Source: Plotosus lineatus (Eukaryota > Chordata > Actinopteri > Siluriformes > Plotosidae). From it: DNA of 64,000 bases. Below are positions 44,641 to 55,660 of this stretch, piece after piece; position 1 is the first letter of the stretch, and every line of letters begins with the position of its first letter. Below the pieces are notes generated by a model that searched no databases, was not told the DNA's origin, and saw only the letters and a list, made by a program, of their open reading frames with translations. A program made the translations under genes and the position numbers. The stretch covers positions 5,445,163 to 5,509,162 of the forward strand of contig CM045729.1 in assembly GCA_024760905.1 (NCBI GenBank), read 5' to 3'.

Positions 44641-44729
44641 CCTTGCACCATCTAACTTTCCCATAAAGTCCGCTTTAAGTCCAAGCACTTCCCAGATGAT
44701 TCAAAGCTGATTTTCGAGGTGAAGTCATG

Positions 44730-45498
44730 ACTTCTGTCTACACCTACTACTGCTAGTACTACTACGAACTACAACTACTCCTACCACTACTACAACAACG
44801 ACCACTACTACTACTGCTACATCCAGTACTGCTACAACTACTACTACTACCGCTAGTACTACTACAAACTACAACTACTCCTACCACTACTACAACAACG
44901 ACCACTACTACTACTGCTACATCCAGTACTGCTACAACTACTACTACTACCGCTAGTACTACTACAAACTACAATTACTCCTACCACTACTACAACAATG
45001 ACCACTACTCTACTACTACAAGTACAACTACCACTGCTACATCTACTACATCTACTACTGATACTGCTACAACTACTGCTACTACTACTTCAAATTACAA
45101 CTACTCCTACCACTACTACAACAACAACCACTACTACTACTACTACAAGTACAACTACTACCACTGCTACATCTACTACTACTACTACTGCGACTATTAC
45201 TACTGCTGCTACTGCTACAACTACTACAAACTACAAGTACTCCAATGACCTCTACTACAACTGCTACATTTACTACTGCTGCTGCTACATCTACTACTGA
45301 AACAACTACTACTATTACCGCTACTACTACTACTGCTACAACTACTACAAACTACAACTACTCCAATGACCTCTACTACAACTGCTACATCTACTACTGC
45401 TGCTGCTACATCTACTACCGCTACTACTACTACTACTACTACTACTACAAACTACAACTACTCCTACCACGACTACAACAACATCAACCACTACTACG

Positions 45499-45533
<35 letters not shown>

Positions 45534-45612
45534 AAGTACAACTACTCCTACTTCTATATCTACTATGACTACTGCTACTACTACTACTGCTGCTGCTACT
45601 GCTACAACTACT
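44730..45612. repeat. (TAC)n trinucleotide tract, 0.9 kb
   Basis: Imperfect (CTA)n with ACA and TGC variants. Two consecutive blocks of about 117 bp (44762-44877 and 44878-44994) are near identical, so the tract grew partly by larger duplications. Open frames of Thr or Tyr runs here are not genes. Confidence 0.95.
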
Positions 45613-45658
45613 CCTCGTCGTTCGTCACTCGTCTTCGAGTATGACCACAGGCATCATT

Positions 45659-46834
45659 TCAGGTATTCGTGCTGGACTTATGTGACCGGATATGACTGAC
45701 AAGTCCAATCCTGGCAAGAAAGCCTCTCCCACAAGTAAGGCAGGAGTGGGTAGGAGCTGTGTTTTTGGTTCTAGATGCTCTGTCCTTCCAAAGCTGGCAT
45801 TTCTGTTCAGCTTGCTGGACACGTTGTTCCTCTGCTCTTTGGGTTCCTGACGAAATTATGCAGTGCCAGGAAGAGCGGTCGACATCAAGCCTCTCCCATG
45901 ATTCGACGTCAATTGAAAAGGCTTTGAGGTTGACCCTCAGATTGTCCTTGAAACGTTTCTTCTGCCCTCCATCCTTGCGCTTCCCTTCAGTGAGTTCTCT
46001 GTAGAAGAGCTGTTTCGGGATGCGGTCATCTGACATTCGGGAGACATGACCTGCCCATCTTAACTGAGTCTTATGCATGGTGGTGGTGGCACTTGGAATA
46101 TCTGCCTGCTTCAGAATCTCTGTGTTAGGTACTTTGTCTTGCCAGCGGATGTGAAGGAGGCTGCGAAGACACTTGAGGTGGAAGTGGTTAATCTGCCGCT
46201 CATGCCTTCTATATAGTGTCCAAGTTTCACAGCCATAAAGTAATGTGGCAAAGACGATTGCACGGTAGACTTTCAGCTTTGTTGTAATGCTGATCCCTCT
46301 CCTCTCCCAGACATTTTTCCTGAGTCTTCCGAAGGCGCTACTTGCTTTGGCGATTCTATTGTTGACCTGATCTCTGAACTCCTGAAGCAGCTGTTCCTTG
46401 CTCCATATGTTCTGATATGGGCCGGTGAGCTGGTTTAGTATGTCTGGACAGCCTGTCTTGTATACTTCTGCAGGAATGGCATCGGAGCCTGGAGCTTTCC
46501 CAGTGGACAGCTGCATTATAGCTTTGCTGACTTCCTTTTCTGAAGGGGGAACGTCAAGCTCTTGATTTGTGGGCACTTGTGGGAGGCGGGCGATGGCTTC
46601 ATCGTTGACTTGGGCTTGGCGGTTAAGCATGCTGTTGAAGTGTTCTGCCCACCTCTCTCGGATCATCTTCTTTTCTGTCAGAAGGGTAGAACCATCAGCA
46701 CTAAGGAGCGGGCATAACGCAGAGCACCGAGGTCCATAAACTGCCTTCAGGGCGTCATAGAACCTCTTCATGTCATGCTTTTCAGCAAAGCTTTGGATCT
46801 CGTCGGCCTTAGCACTAAGCCAAGAGTCTTGCAT
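45659..46834 (-). pseudogene. LINE RT remnant with C2H2 zinc finger
   Basis: A 391-codon frame. The start (HDMKRFYDALKAVYGPR, then STGKAPGSDAIPAEVYK) is the N-terminal fingers region of a LINE reverse transcriptase. At about residue 148 (EQLLQEF then RDQVNNRIAKASSAFGRL) the frame jumps to the thumb/C-terminal region, so motifs A to D with the catalytic Asp residues are lost, probably over 1 kb of sequence. The rest reads LYGCETWTLYRRHERQINHF, LRWAGHVSRMSDDRIPK and ends CLTCGRGFLARIGLVSHIRS, a C2H2 zinc finger (C-x2-C-x12-H-x3-H). Confidence 0.88.
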
Positions 46835-47007
46835 ATGGCATAGTTTTGTTTGTACTGTGCTGCGGATATTTGTGTATGCTGCTTTTTTTTATCGTGCAGG
46901 TAGGGTCATTCTGATGGGCCCTCAGAAGGCGGTGCTTCTTGACTAGGAGCTCCTGAATTGCTGGGTCATTTTCATCGAACCAGTCCTGGTGGTTTCTGGT
47001 GATCGAG

Positions 47008-47946
47008 CTATGAGCATAGGCTCATAGGCCTATCCCTGAAGGTTGCCCACTGATCTTCGATGCATGATTGGTTGGGCTGAAGGTCTGTCAGTTGGCTGTG
47101 TATGTGTTCCTGAAAGTCATGCACCTTTTTTGGGTCTTTAAGTTTCATGACATTTAATTTCGTTGCGACTTTCTGGCCTTGTGGTCTCCTCCTAGGCTGA
47201 GTTTGAAGGTTCATCTTTGAGATGATAAGGCGGTGGTCTGTCCAGCAGTCGGCACCGCACATAGCCTTGGTTACTCTAACGTCCTCTCTGTCCCTTGCCC
47301 TGACAATGACGTAATCAATCAGATGCCAATGCTTCGAGCGAGGGTGCATCCAAGATGTTTTGTTCCAGGTTGGAAGGCGAAACATGGTGTTGGTGATGGC
47401 TAGATCATGAGAGGTGCACAATCTAAGGAGGAGATGACCGTTGCTGTTGCAGTTTTCAATACCATGTTTTTCTAGTACCTTGTGCCAGGTGTGATGGTCG
47501 GCCCCGACTCGAGCGTTAAAATCGCCAACGATAATAAGCTTCTCGGACCTTACTGAGGCTATAAGAGAGTCATGTTTCTCATAAAACCCATCCCTGACCT
47601 CTTCAGGATGCATCATGGTTAGAGCATAGACACTGATGATGGTTGCACTTTTCTTTCCAAGTGGGAGCTGCATTGTCATCAGACGGTCATTGAGACCCAC
47701 AGGGATGCTTGCTAGTTTCTGCACAAGGGTGGATTTGATGGCGAACCCAACACCTGCCTCACGCCTCACTTCACTGCTACGACCACTCCAGAAGAAAGTA
47801 TAGCCACCGCCAATTTCTGTAAGCTGGCCTACATCTGCAAGGCGTGTCTCGCTGAGAGTGGCGATGTCAACATTGTAGCAAGCCAATTCTCTGGCCACCA
47901 GTGCAGTCTGTCTTTCTGGTCTGTCTGCTTTTACGTTATCACTCAT
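47008..47946 (-). pseudogene. LINE APE-type endonuclease
   Basis: An open frame of 312 codons. It contains the AP-endonuclease-like motifs: SETRLADVG with catalytic Glu, IVGDFNARVGADHHTW with Asp and Asn, LIDYVIVRARDREDV, and CWTDHRLII with the terminal Asp-His pair. It belongs to the element at 45613-48125 and is separated from the RT frame by a gap with at least one frameshift. In an active LINE both would be parts of one ORF2. The domain looks intact, the element not. Confidence 0.9.
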
Positions 47947-48126
47947 GGTGCTTGCGTTCCATGCTGCTACGGTGAGCGCCTTTGTTTTCTTTTTTTCTTG
48001 TGTTTCGACCGCTAAAAGGGATCCCTGCCTGCCACGGTATGCTGACCAGGGTGAGGTGAGACAGACTATGTTTGGGGCACCTTTTCTAGCCCCTTCCTCA
48101 TTCTAAGGAGGCGAGCAGAGCGGTCC

Positions 48127-48345
48127 TACAACTACTGCAACAACAACAACGACGACTACTACTACTAAATCAACTACTGCTACTACTACTTGACTACTAC
48201 AACAATGACCACGACAACTACTGCTACATCTACTACTGCTACTACTACAACTACTACAAACTGCAACTCCTTCTACCACAACTACAACAATGACCACTAC
48301 TACCACTGCTACAAGTACAACTACTACTACAACTACTACTAATAC
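48127..48345. repeat. (TAC)n tract, right-hand part
   Basis: Imperfect TAC/ACA repeat like the one at 44730-45612. The LINE at 45613-48125 separates them. Confidence 0.9.
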
Positions 48346-48936
48346 TACTTCCTCTTTTTCTTCTTCTTCTTTTCCTTTCGGCTGTTCCCTTCAGGCGTGG
48401 TCAGAGCAAATCATCTGCGTCCATCTCGCCCTGTCCTCTGCATCTTTTTCTCTTACGCCAACTACCTTCATGTCCTCCTTCATCACATCCATAAATCTCC
48501 TCTTTGGTCTTCCTCTAGACCTTCTGCCTGGTAGTTCCAACCACAGCATCTTCTTACCAATATATTCACTATCCCTCCTCTGTACATGTCCAAACCATCT
48601 CAATCTAGCCTCCCTGAATTTGTCTCCAATACCTCTAACATGTGCTGTCCCTCTGATGTACTCATTCCTGATCCTATCCATCCTCAGTACTCCCAAAGAG
48701 AACCTCAACATTTTCATCTCTGCTACCTTCAGCTCTGCCTCCTGTCATTTTCTCAGTGCCACTGTTTCTAAACCATACAACATCGCTGGCCTCATCACCG
48801 TTTTGGACACTTTTCCTTTAATTTTTGCTGATACTCTCCTATCACACATCACACCGGACACTTTTCTCCAACCATTCCAACCTGCCTGCACACGCTTCTT
48901 CACCTGTTTTCCACACTCTCCATTGCCCTGGACTGT

Positions 48937-50178
48937 TCAGCCTAAGTACTTAAAATCCTCTACCTTCTTTATGTCTGCTCCCTGTAACCTTAGAGTTCCT
49001 CTTGGGTCCTTTTCATTCATGCACATGTATTCTGTCTTACTAAGGCTAACCTTCATTCCTCTCCTTTCCACAGCATACCTCCACCTCTCTAGATTTTCCT
49101 CCACTTGTTCTCTGCTCTCACTACCGATCACAATGTCATCTGCAAACATCATAGTCCATGGAGATTCTTGTCTAACCTCGTCTGTCAGCCTGTCCATCAC
49201 CATAGCAAACAAGAAGGGGCTCAGAGCTGACCCTTGATGCAGTCCCACCTCCACCTTGAACTCTTCTGTCACACTGACAGCACATCTCACCACTGTCTTA
49301 CATCTCTCATACATGTTCTGCACCACTCTAACATACTTCTCTGCCACTCCAGACTTCCACATGCAATACCACAAGTCCTCTCTCGGCACCCTGTCATATG
49401 CTTTCTCCAGATTCATAAAGGCACAATGCAGCTCCCTCTGACCTTCTCTGTACTTCTCCATCAACATCCTCAAAGCAAACATTGCATCTGTGGTGCTCTT
49501 TCTTGGCATGAAACCAAACTGTTGTTTACAAATGCTGACCTCTGCCCTTAGTCTCACTTCCACTATTCTTTCCCATAACTTCATCGTATGGCTCATCAAC
49601 TTTATCCCTCTGTAGTTGCCACAACTCTGCATGTCTCTCTTGTTCTTAAAAATGGGCATCAGCAAACTTCTCCTCCATTCCTCTGGCATCCTCTTACTCT
49701 CTAAGACCTTGTTGAATGTTCTTGTCAGAAAATCTACTGCTGCCTCTCCGAGACACTTCCATACCGCCACAGGTTTGTCATCAGGACAAACTGCCTTTCC
49801 ACTCTTCATCCTCTTCAATGCCCTCCTCACGTCACCCTTACTCATCTTTGCTACTTCCTGGTCCTCAACAGTCACCTCTTCTACTCTTTTTTGCCTCTCA
49901 TTTTCCACATTCATAAGCTCTTCAAAATACTCTTTCCATCTTCCCAGCACACTTCTGTCATCAGTCAATACATTTCCCTCTCTGTCCTTAATCACTCTAA
50001 TTTGATGCGCGTCCTTCCCTTTTCTATTTCTCTGCTGTGCCAACCTGTATAGATCATTTTCTCCCTCTTTACTTTCCAACCTTGAATACAAGTTCCCATA
50101 CACCCTCTGTTTGGCCTTTGACATCGCTACCATGCTGTGTCTCCCTCTACTCCTGTTTACTCTATTCGGTACTCTCAA
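48937..50178 (-). pseudogene. LINE RT domain with mutated motif A
   Basis: A frame of 413 codons with the LINE reverse transcriptase blocks in order: SCGNYRGIKLMSHTMKLWER, QQFGFMPRKSTTDAMFALRM, CAFMNLEKAYDRVPRED (motif A), VEVGLHQGSALSPFLFAMVM (motif B), MMFADDIVIGSES (motif C, catalytic DD) and the SLSKTEYMC block. In the better copy at 57281-58072 motif A is FVDLEKAYD; here it is FMNLEKAYD, so the first catalytic Asp is Asn. The domain is probably inactive despite an open frame. Confidence 0.9.
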
Positions 50179-50428
50179 GGTCCGACTTCTTCTTAGCTAA
50201 CCTCTTCCTTTGTACACACTCCTGCACTTCCTCATTCCACCACTAAGTCTCCTTATCTACTCTCCTTCCAGGTGACACACCAAATATTCTCCTACCTGTC
50301 TCCCTGATCACATTAGCTGTAGTTGTCCCATCATCTGGAAGCACTTCCTAACCACACAAAGCCAGTTTCAACGCCTCCTTGAAGACAACATGACACTCTT
50401 CCTTTTTCAGCTTCCACCACTTTGTCTT

Positions 50429-51175
50429 CTACTCTGTCCTTGGCTTCTCTACCTTCCTCACCATCAGCGTCATCCTGCACACCACCATCCTATGCTGTCT
50501 GGCAACACTCTCACCCACTACTACTTTGCAGTCACTGACTTCCTTCAAATTATATCGCCTACACAAGATGTAGTCCACCTGTGTGCTCCTACCTCCGCTT
50601 TTATAAGTCACCCTATGCTCCTGTCTCTTCTGGAAGAAAGTATTCACCACAGAAATTTCCATCCTTTTTGCAAAATCTACCAACATATGTCCTTCTGCCT
50701 TCCTGTCCTGGATACCAAACCTGCCCATCACTTCCTCGTCCCCTCTGTTTCCTGCACCAATATCTCCATTGAAGTCTGCCCCAATGACCACTCTTTCACC
50801 TCTGGGGGTACTCTGCATCACTTCATCTAACTCACTCCAGAATCTCTCCTTCTCTTCTAGCTCACATCCTGCCTGTGGGGCATAAGCACTAACAACATTG
50901 AACATCATGCCTTCAATTTCTAACTTGAGACTCATCACTCTGTCTGACACTCTTCTCACTTCTAGAACATTCCTGACAAACCCCTCCTTCAAGATGACTC
51001 CTACTCCATTTCTCTTCCCATCCACACCATGATAAAACAGTTTAAACCCTGCTCCTAAGCTTCTAGCCTTGCTACCTTTCCACCTGGTCTCCTGAACACA
51101 CAGTATGTCCACCTTCTTCCTCTGCATCATGTCAGCCAGCTCTCTACCTTTTCCTTTCATAGTTCCAACATTCAA
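50429..51175 (-). pseudogene. LINE APE-type endonuclease, 5' truncated
   Basis: A frame of 248 codons from MNVGTMKGKGRELADMMQRK to the linker. It shows LCVQETRWKG (Glu), VIGADFNGDIGAGNRGDEEV (Asp and Asn), STQVDYILCRRY and ARQHRMVVCR (terminal His), the motifs of LINE endonucleases. It is missing the N-terminal Arg-rich segment seen in the copy at 55513. No stop codon interrupts it. Confidence 0.9.
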
Positions 51176-51184
51176 AGTCCCTAC

Positions 51185-51945
51185 AGTCAGACGTTACATG
51201 AGATGTGATACAAAAGAAACATGTACGCCATGGATTCCGCAGTCGTTTATTCACCGATGGAGAAAAACAATTTCTGTGGCTCCACATATGAACCTGTTTA
51301 CCTAGATGCTCCCAAAAACTTAGACTGACCTGTCAGTGCACAACAGATTACTGCAGTCAGAGTTAATTTTCTCATTTTTATGAATCTGTAGATGATCAGG
51401 TCAATGCGTCACTGAATTGCTTTCTGGTCCACATGCTTGTTTTTGTTTGACTGAGCCTCCTGTCATTCATTTGAGATAACTTCCCTTAACTCCACCAACA
51501 TGTCTTAAGCCAGAAAGCACAATTTAGACAATCTTCCTGTGAGAAAAAAATCTCTTTGGGAAATTTTACCGTCAAGAAATGCAGACTATGCAGGTGCAGT
51601 GTTTTCCCATGGTACAGTGAGGGCAGACTGGTGTGAACAGGGATGAAATGATGCAGAAATAACCATGCTGTAAAAACACACAGAGAAAGCAGAGGAAAAG
51701 AGGACAGCGCTTGCACTGGTGAATAGTTTCACATAACTCACTCAGAAAAGCTCAAACCTCCACCAAGGTAGTGCATTCTATTAAACATTTAATCCAGTCT
51801 TTATTCGCAGATGATGTAGAATTACAGAGCCCCCTGGTGGCCTGTATCACAAATATTTTTAGCTCAGGAATTTTTTTCTCCTGTCACCTTCTGGGTGATT
51901 TCTACCTGCTTGCTCAATCATGCGATGTTAAAAAAATTCTGTTCT
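51185..51945. other. Non-coding DNA, no feature
   Basis: I see no gene or repeat family. Confidence 0.5.
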
Positions 51946-51961
51946 CCATTGGTTCAAGACC

Positions 51962-52091
51962 TCTTCTTCTTCTTTTCCTTTCGGCTTTTCCCTTCAGGGG
52001 TCGCCACAGCGAATCATCTGCCTCCATCTCACCCTATCCTTTGCATCTTCTTCTCTTACACCAATGACCTTCATGTCCTCCTTCACCACAT
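51962..52091 (-). mobile_element. RTE-type LINE, 130-bp 3' insertion with duplication
   Basis: A severely 5'-truncated copy of the LINE (sense end CCGAAAGGAAAAGAAGAAGA). The 16-mer CCATTGGTTCAAGACC occurs at 51946-51961 and 52092-52107. The first four bases of the right copy could belong to the LINE, so the duplication is 12 to 16 bp. Confidence 0.92.
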
Positions 52092-52315
52092 CCATTGGTT
52101 CAAGACCCACACTTGGTAAGAAAAAATTGTTGAAATCCATATATTTTTTAGGTAATTGTAGACTCACACTAACAGACAGATAGACTCGATCAAACAAATC
52201 AACCCACCTGCCCCAGCCTGTCTCCAGAAGTGGTAACAACACAATTTTTGTACACTTGTAGAGAGAGAGTTCTGTTTCTTTAATGGCAGTTGAATATATG
52301 TGTGTGCTTAAATAG

Positions 52316-52500
52316 GGAGGCAGTGGAGCAATGGTTAATGCAATCAGGTATTGATCTGAAGGTCACCGCTTCAATCCCCACTGTCACCATTGTTGGGCCC
52401 TTTAGCAAGGCCCTTAACCCTCAATTGATCAGTTGTATAAAATTGTAAGTTTCTCTGGATAAGAGCATCTGCCAAACGCTGTAAATGTAATGAAAATGAT
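52316..52500 (+). mobile_element. tRNA-derived SINE, second family
   Basis: Head AGGCAGTGGAGCAATGGTTA and B-box-like GCTTCAATCCCCACT. The 3' half (GGGCCCTTTAGCAAGGCCCT, CTCTGGATAAGAGCATCTGC, GCTGTAAATGTAATG) is the widespread teleost SINE end. It is unrelated to the SINE family at 3449. Confidence 0.85.
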
Positions 52501-53411
52501 ACCAGTCCTACAGGTAGTTAGCATGCTGGCTCTACTTCAAAAGCCTGGAGGTGGGGTTTTCTGCAAAGGGGAAGGTTCCAACACTACCACTGGGATTTAA
52601 ATATACAGTTTAGATCCAATCATTCTTGGGTGGTGTAGCAGTTACAAGGCGTAAAGCAAGCGGTAAACGATCGTTTCGGTTACTGTTGTTCCGGTTACTG
52701 GGAACAAACTTCTGTGGTCAACTGAATGACCCACAAAAATAATACAAGAAAATTCACTGCGGTTCTCATTCCTATTGTTGGACGCAGCTCATAACAGTCA
52801 GAATACAACTGCAGTGCCGGTTTGCATCACAAGGTGGCACCTCTTTTGCACTGTGCTGCACTGTAATAGTGTCTCTCTCTTAATATGTCACATTTGGTCA
52901 GCATTTCTTTACGATGCATGTAACGAGTCCGTGCAGGAGGTACTTCACCTGAACGCTTATAGTTGTGTGGATGAGCAGTGTTTGCAGGACAAAAACCTGC
53001 TTTTTATACAATCGACGGCACCATCAGCCAAATAAATCTGCAGTGTAGAAATCTCACCACTTGGTGTGTCGCTTATTCCTGATGCTCCGGACCTCTGCTA
53101 ATGGCTGCTACGGCTACGGCTAATCACCTGCACCCTCGTTACAGTCTGACTGATATTTACTGACAAACCAACAAGTTGACTCGCTCAGAGAAGTTTCTAT
53201 TCTACATGCAGCCAAGCGTCGGTAAGGTTCGGCCTCTCGTTACGTGGCAAGACGGCACATCCAGTGCACTCTTGTTTATGTACACGTTTAGAGTCTCTTC
53301 CTCAATCACAGACCTGGTAAAAGGTTCAAATAAAACACAAACCTTTTTTGCGGCCGTCACAATCACTCTCATGCACTTCCTTTCGTTTTGAACTAACAAA
53401 AGCTCACCAGA
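52501..53411. other. Non-coding DNA, no feature
   Basis: Several short open frames, none with recognisable motifs. No repeat family identified. Confidence 0.5.
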
Positions 53412-53757
53412 TATCCATTTATTTTCTGTAATCGTTTAATCCTAATTAGGGTCGCAGGGAGGCTGGAACCCATCCCAGTCAACTCCAGGCAAAGACCGAG
53501 TACAAACTGGACAGCTCACCAGGACATCACAGGGCAGAAACACGCTGACAGCTATGTAGCTACTCTTGATGAAAGTCAGCAATGGTTCTTTTACATGAAC
53601 CTCACACTATAGACAGTGAGAGACATGGCCAACCTTTGATAACCCAGTTAGCTGCACTGGGGGGGACAGTGACAACCTGCTGAGAGTGGGGCTTGAACCC
53701 CCAACCTTGGGATCAGTGATCCAGCAACTTTACTCCCAGGCCACCACTGCCCTTCAC
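53412..53757 (-). mobile_element. tRNA-derived SINE, L2-type tail, minus strand
   Basis: Full-length: tail at the low end (TTAATCCTAATTAGGGTCGC), body, B-box region (GGGGCTTGAACCCCC) and head ending near CCAGGCCACCACTGCC. Confidence 0.88.
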
Positions 53758-53804
53758 TGGCTATCCATCAGGCTTATTATTTGAACTCGAACTTCTGAGG
53801 AATT

Positions 53805-54150
53805 GGGCAGTGTTAGCCTGGTGGTATAGGGCGCTGGATCACTGATCCAAAGGTTGGGGGTTTGAGTCCCACTCTCCACAAGGTTGTCACTGTCCCGCCC
53901 AGTGCAGCTAACTGGGTTATCAAAGGCCGGCCATGTCTCTCACTGTCTATGGTGAGAGGTTTATGTAAAACAACCATTTCTGACTTTCAACAAGAGTAGC
54001 TGCAAAGCTGTCAGTATGTTTCCGCCCTGCTATGGTGTGGTAAGCTGTCCAGGGTGTACTCTACCCTCACCCGGAGTCATCTGGGATGGGCGCCAGCCTC
54101 CCCGTGACCCTAATAGGATTAAGCGGTTGCAGAAAATGAACGATGAACTG
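53805..54150 (+). mobile_element. tRNA-derived SINE, L2-type tail
   Basis: Full-length plus-strand copy: GGCAGTGTTAGCCTGGTGGT head, GGGTTTGAGTCCC B box, tail GATGGGCGCCAGCCTCC. It lies 48 bp from the minus-strand copy, making an inverted SINE pair. Confidence 0.88.
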
Positions 54151-54589
54151 AACTTCTGAGGAATCCCAAATGCTGATGTGTTTGTGGTGGGAGGTGAGCA
54201 GTAAATAGAATGGCACGATTTCATTGGTTGTTGATCACCACTGGCTGTTCTTTTCACCAGAGTACCCTCTTCCTATCCGCATCTCCATTACTAAGTACAG
54301 TACAGTGTTGACTAGTGGTTTCCCTTCGGTATACAACCTGAACTCAGATTTTTTTTCTGGTTGGAAAGTTACAATTGTTATGAGCTCAGTGCCTCAGCAA
54401 CTGTTTGGGTCCACGATTTGTTCTTTCACGTTAGAGTTGCTTGGGTTTTATGACACCACCAGTGATTTTGGCTGCTCTCTACACTGCAGGTTCTCCAACT
54501 TGTGTTCAATATTATTCTGAAAGATAAAAAAAAAAAGCACCTACAGCTTAACACAACTTCACTGAATAGACTAAATCCATATAAGCTCA

Positions 54590-55130
54590 TCATTTTCGCT
54601 TCACAGGAAGAAGGTCCTGGGTTCGATTCCCAGCTCAGGCGTTTCCAAGCGGAGTTTGCGTGTTTATGTGGGTTTCCCCTGGGTATTCTGGTTTCCTCCC
54701 ACAGTCCAAAAACATGCACAGTCGGTTAATTGGCTGTTCTAAATTGCCCCTATATGTGAGAGTGTGTGTGAATGGTTGTGTGAGTGTTGGCTTTGCAATG
54801 GCCTGGCGAGCTGTACAGGGTGTACCCAACCCTCAAACAGAGTCGGTTCAGATGGGCACCGGCCTTCTTGCGACCTTAATTAGGGCTAAACAGTTCAGAA
54901 AATGAATGAAAAGCACGTCTACTTCACAGCAAGAAGATCCTGGGTTCAAATCCAGGACTTGGCGAGGCTGTTTCTGTGTGGTTTACATGGTCTTCCTGTG
55001 CTTGCATGGATTTTCGTCCAAATAATTCTGCTGCAGTCCAAAAACAGGCACCTTACACTAGTTGGCTTTTCCAAATTACCCTGAGGTGTGACTGTTAATC
55101 GGCTGAGACAGGCTCTGAATGAATAAATAA
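54590..55130 (+). repeat. Two tandem SINE/L2-derived repeats
   Basis: The first (54590-54905) has GGTTCGATTCCCAG, GGTTTCCTCCCACAGTCC, CATGCACAGTCGGTTAATTG and ends AATGAATGAA. The second (54910-55130) has GGGTTCAAATCCAGG and a more diverged body with GAATGAATAAATAAATG at its end. Confidence 0.75.
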
Positions 55131-55221
55131 ATGTTGGCCTTCCTGCAATATATGTCTTGTCCACTAGATGTCAGTGAACTAAATGGTCCAAAAAATATAG
55201 GAATTGGTATTCTGTAGTTTC

Positions 55222-55475
55222 TTCCCCAGTGCAGCTAACTGGGTTATCAAAGGCGGGCCATGTCTCTCACTGTCTGTGGTGGGAGGTTCATGTAAAAGAA
55301 CCATTGCTGACTTTCGTAAAGAGGAGCTGCAAAGCCGTTAGCGTGTTTCTGTCCCTTGCTAAAGGGTTGTGACAGGAAGGGCATCCGACGTAAAAATCTA
55401 TGCCAAATCAAACGTGCAAATCAGATCATTTGCTGTGGTGACTCCCGAGAAAGGGAAAAAGCCAAAAGGGAAAAA
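55222..55475 (+). mobile_element. SINE with RTE-LINE tail, head missing
   Basis: Starts in the body (AGTGCAGCTAACTGGG) and carries the second tail type: GTGACAGGAAGGGCATCCG, then CATTTGCTGTGGTGACTCCC and AAAAAGCCAAAAGGG. It ends in poly-A/AT repeats, 40 bp before the LINE that shares its tail. Confidence 0.85.
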
Positions 55476-55660
55476 AAAAAATATATATATATATAAAATA
55501 TATATATATATAAATGCAGCCATGAGGCGGGGGGGGGCACGAACCAGTGTCTCTCCCCCTTATGCCGGTCCCAAGCCCGGATAAATGCAGAGGGTTGCGA
55601 CAGGAAGGGCATCCGGCGTAAACCTTCTGCCACATTTAAAAAAAAAAAAAAAAAAAAAAA

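Larger units (their letters stand above)
45613..48125 (-). mobile_element. Zinc-finger LINE, lodged in (TAC)n DNA
   Basis: A minus-strand non-LTR retrotransposon of a different clade from the RTE copies. It has an endonuclease frame, a partial reverse-transcriptase frame and a C-terminal zinc finger. Both ends touch the same kind of (TAC)n repeat (44730-45612 and 48127-48345). The reverse transcriptase palm is missing. I do not name the clade. Confidence 0.85.
48352..51184 (-). mobile_element. RTE-type LINE, 5' truncated, nearly complete
   Basis: Minus strand. The 3' end is at 48352 with (GAA)n and AAAAGGAAAGCCG-like sequence (sense GAACAGCCGAAAGGAAAAG). It reads through endonuclease (51175-50429), linker, reverse transcriptase (50178-48937) and C-terminal domain (48717-48391). 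The 5' end is cut at the start of the endonuclease, in GGGACTTTGAATGTTGG. Frameshifts lie between these pieces. Confidence 0.92.

Noticed and set aside
44998..45644. Thr-rich or Tyr-rich open frames
   Set aside because: Translations of the (TAC)n repeat.
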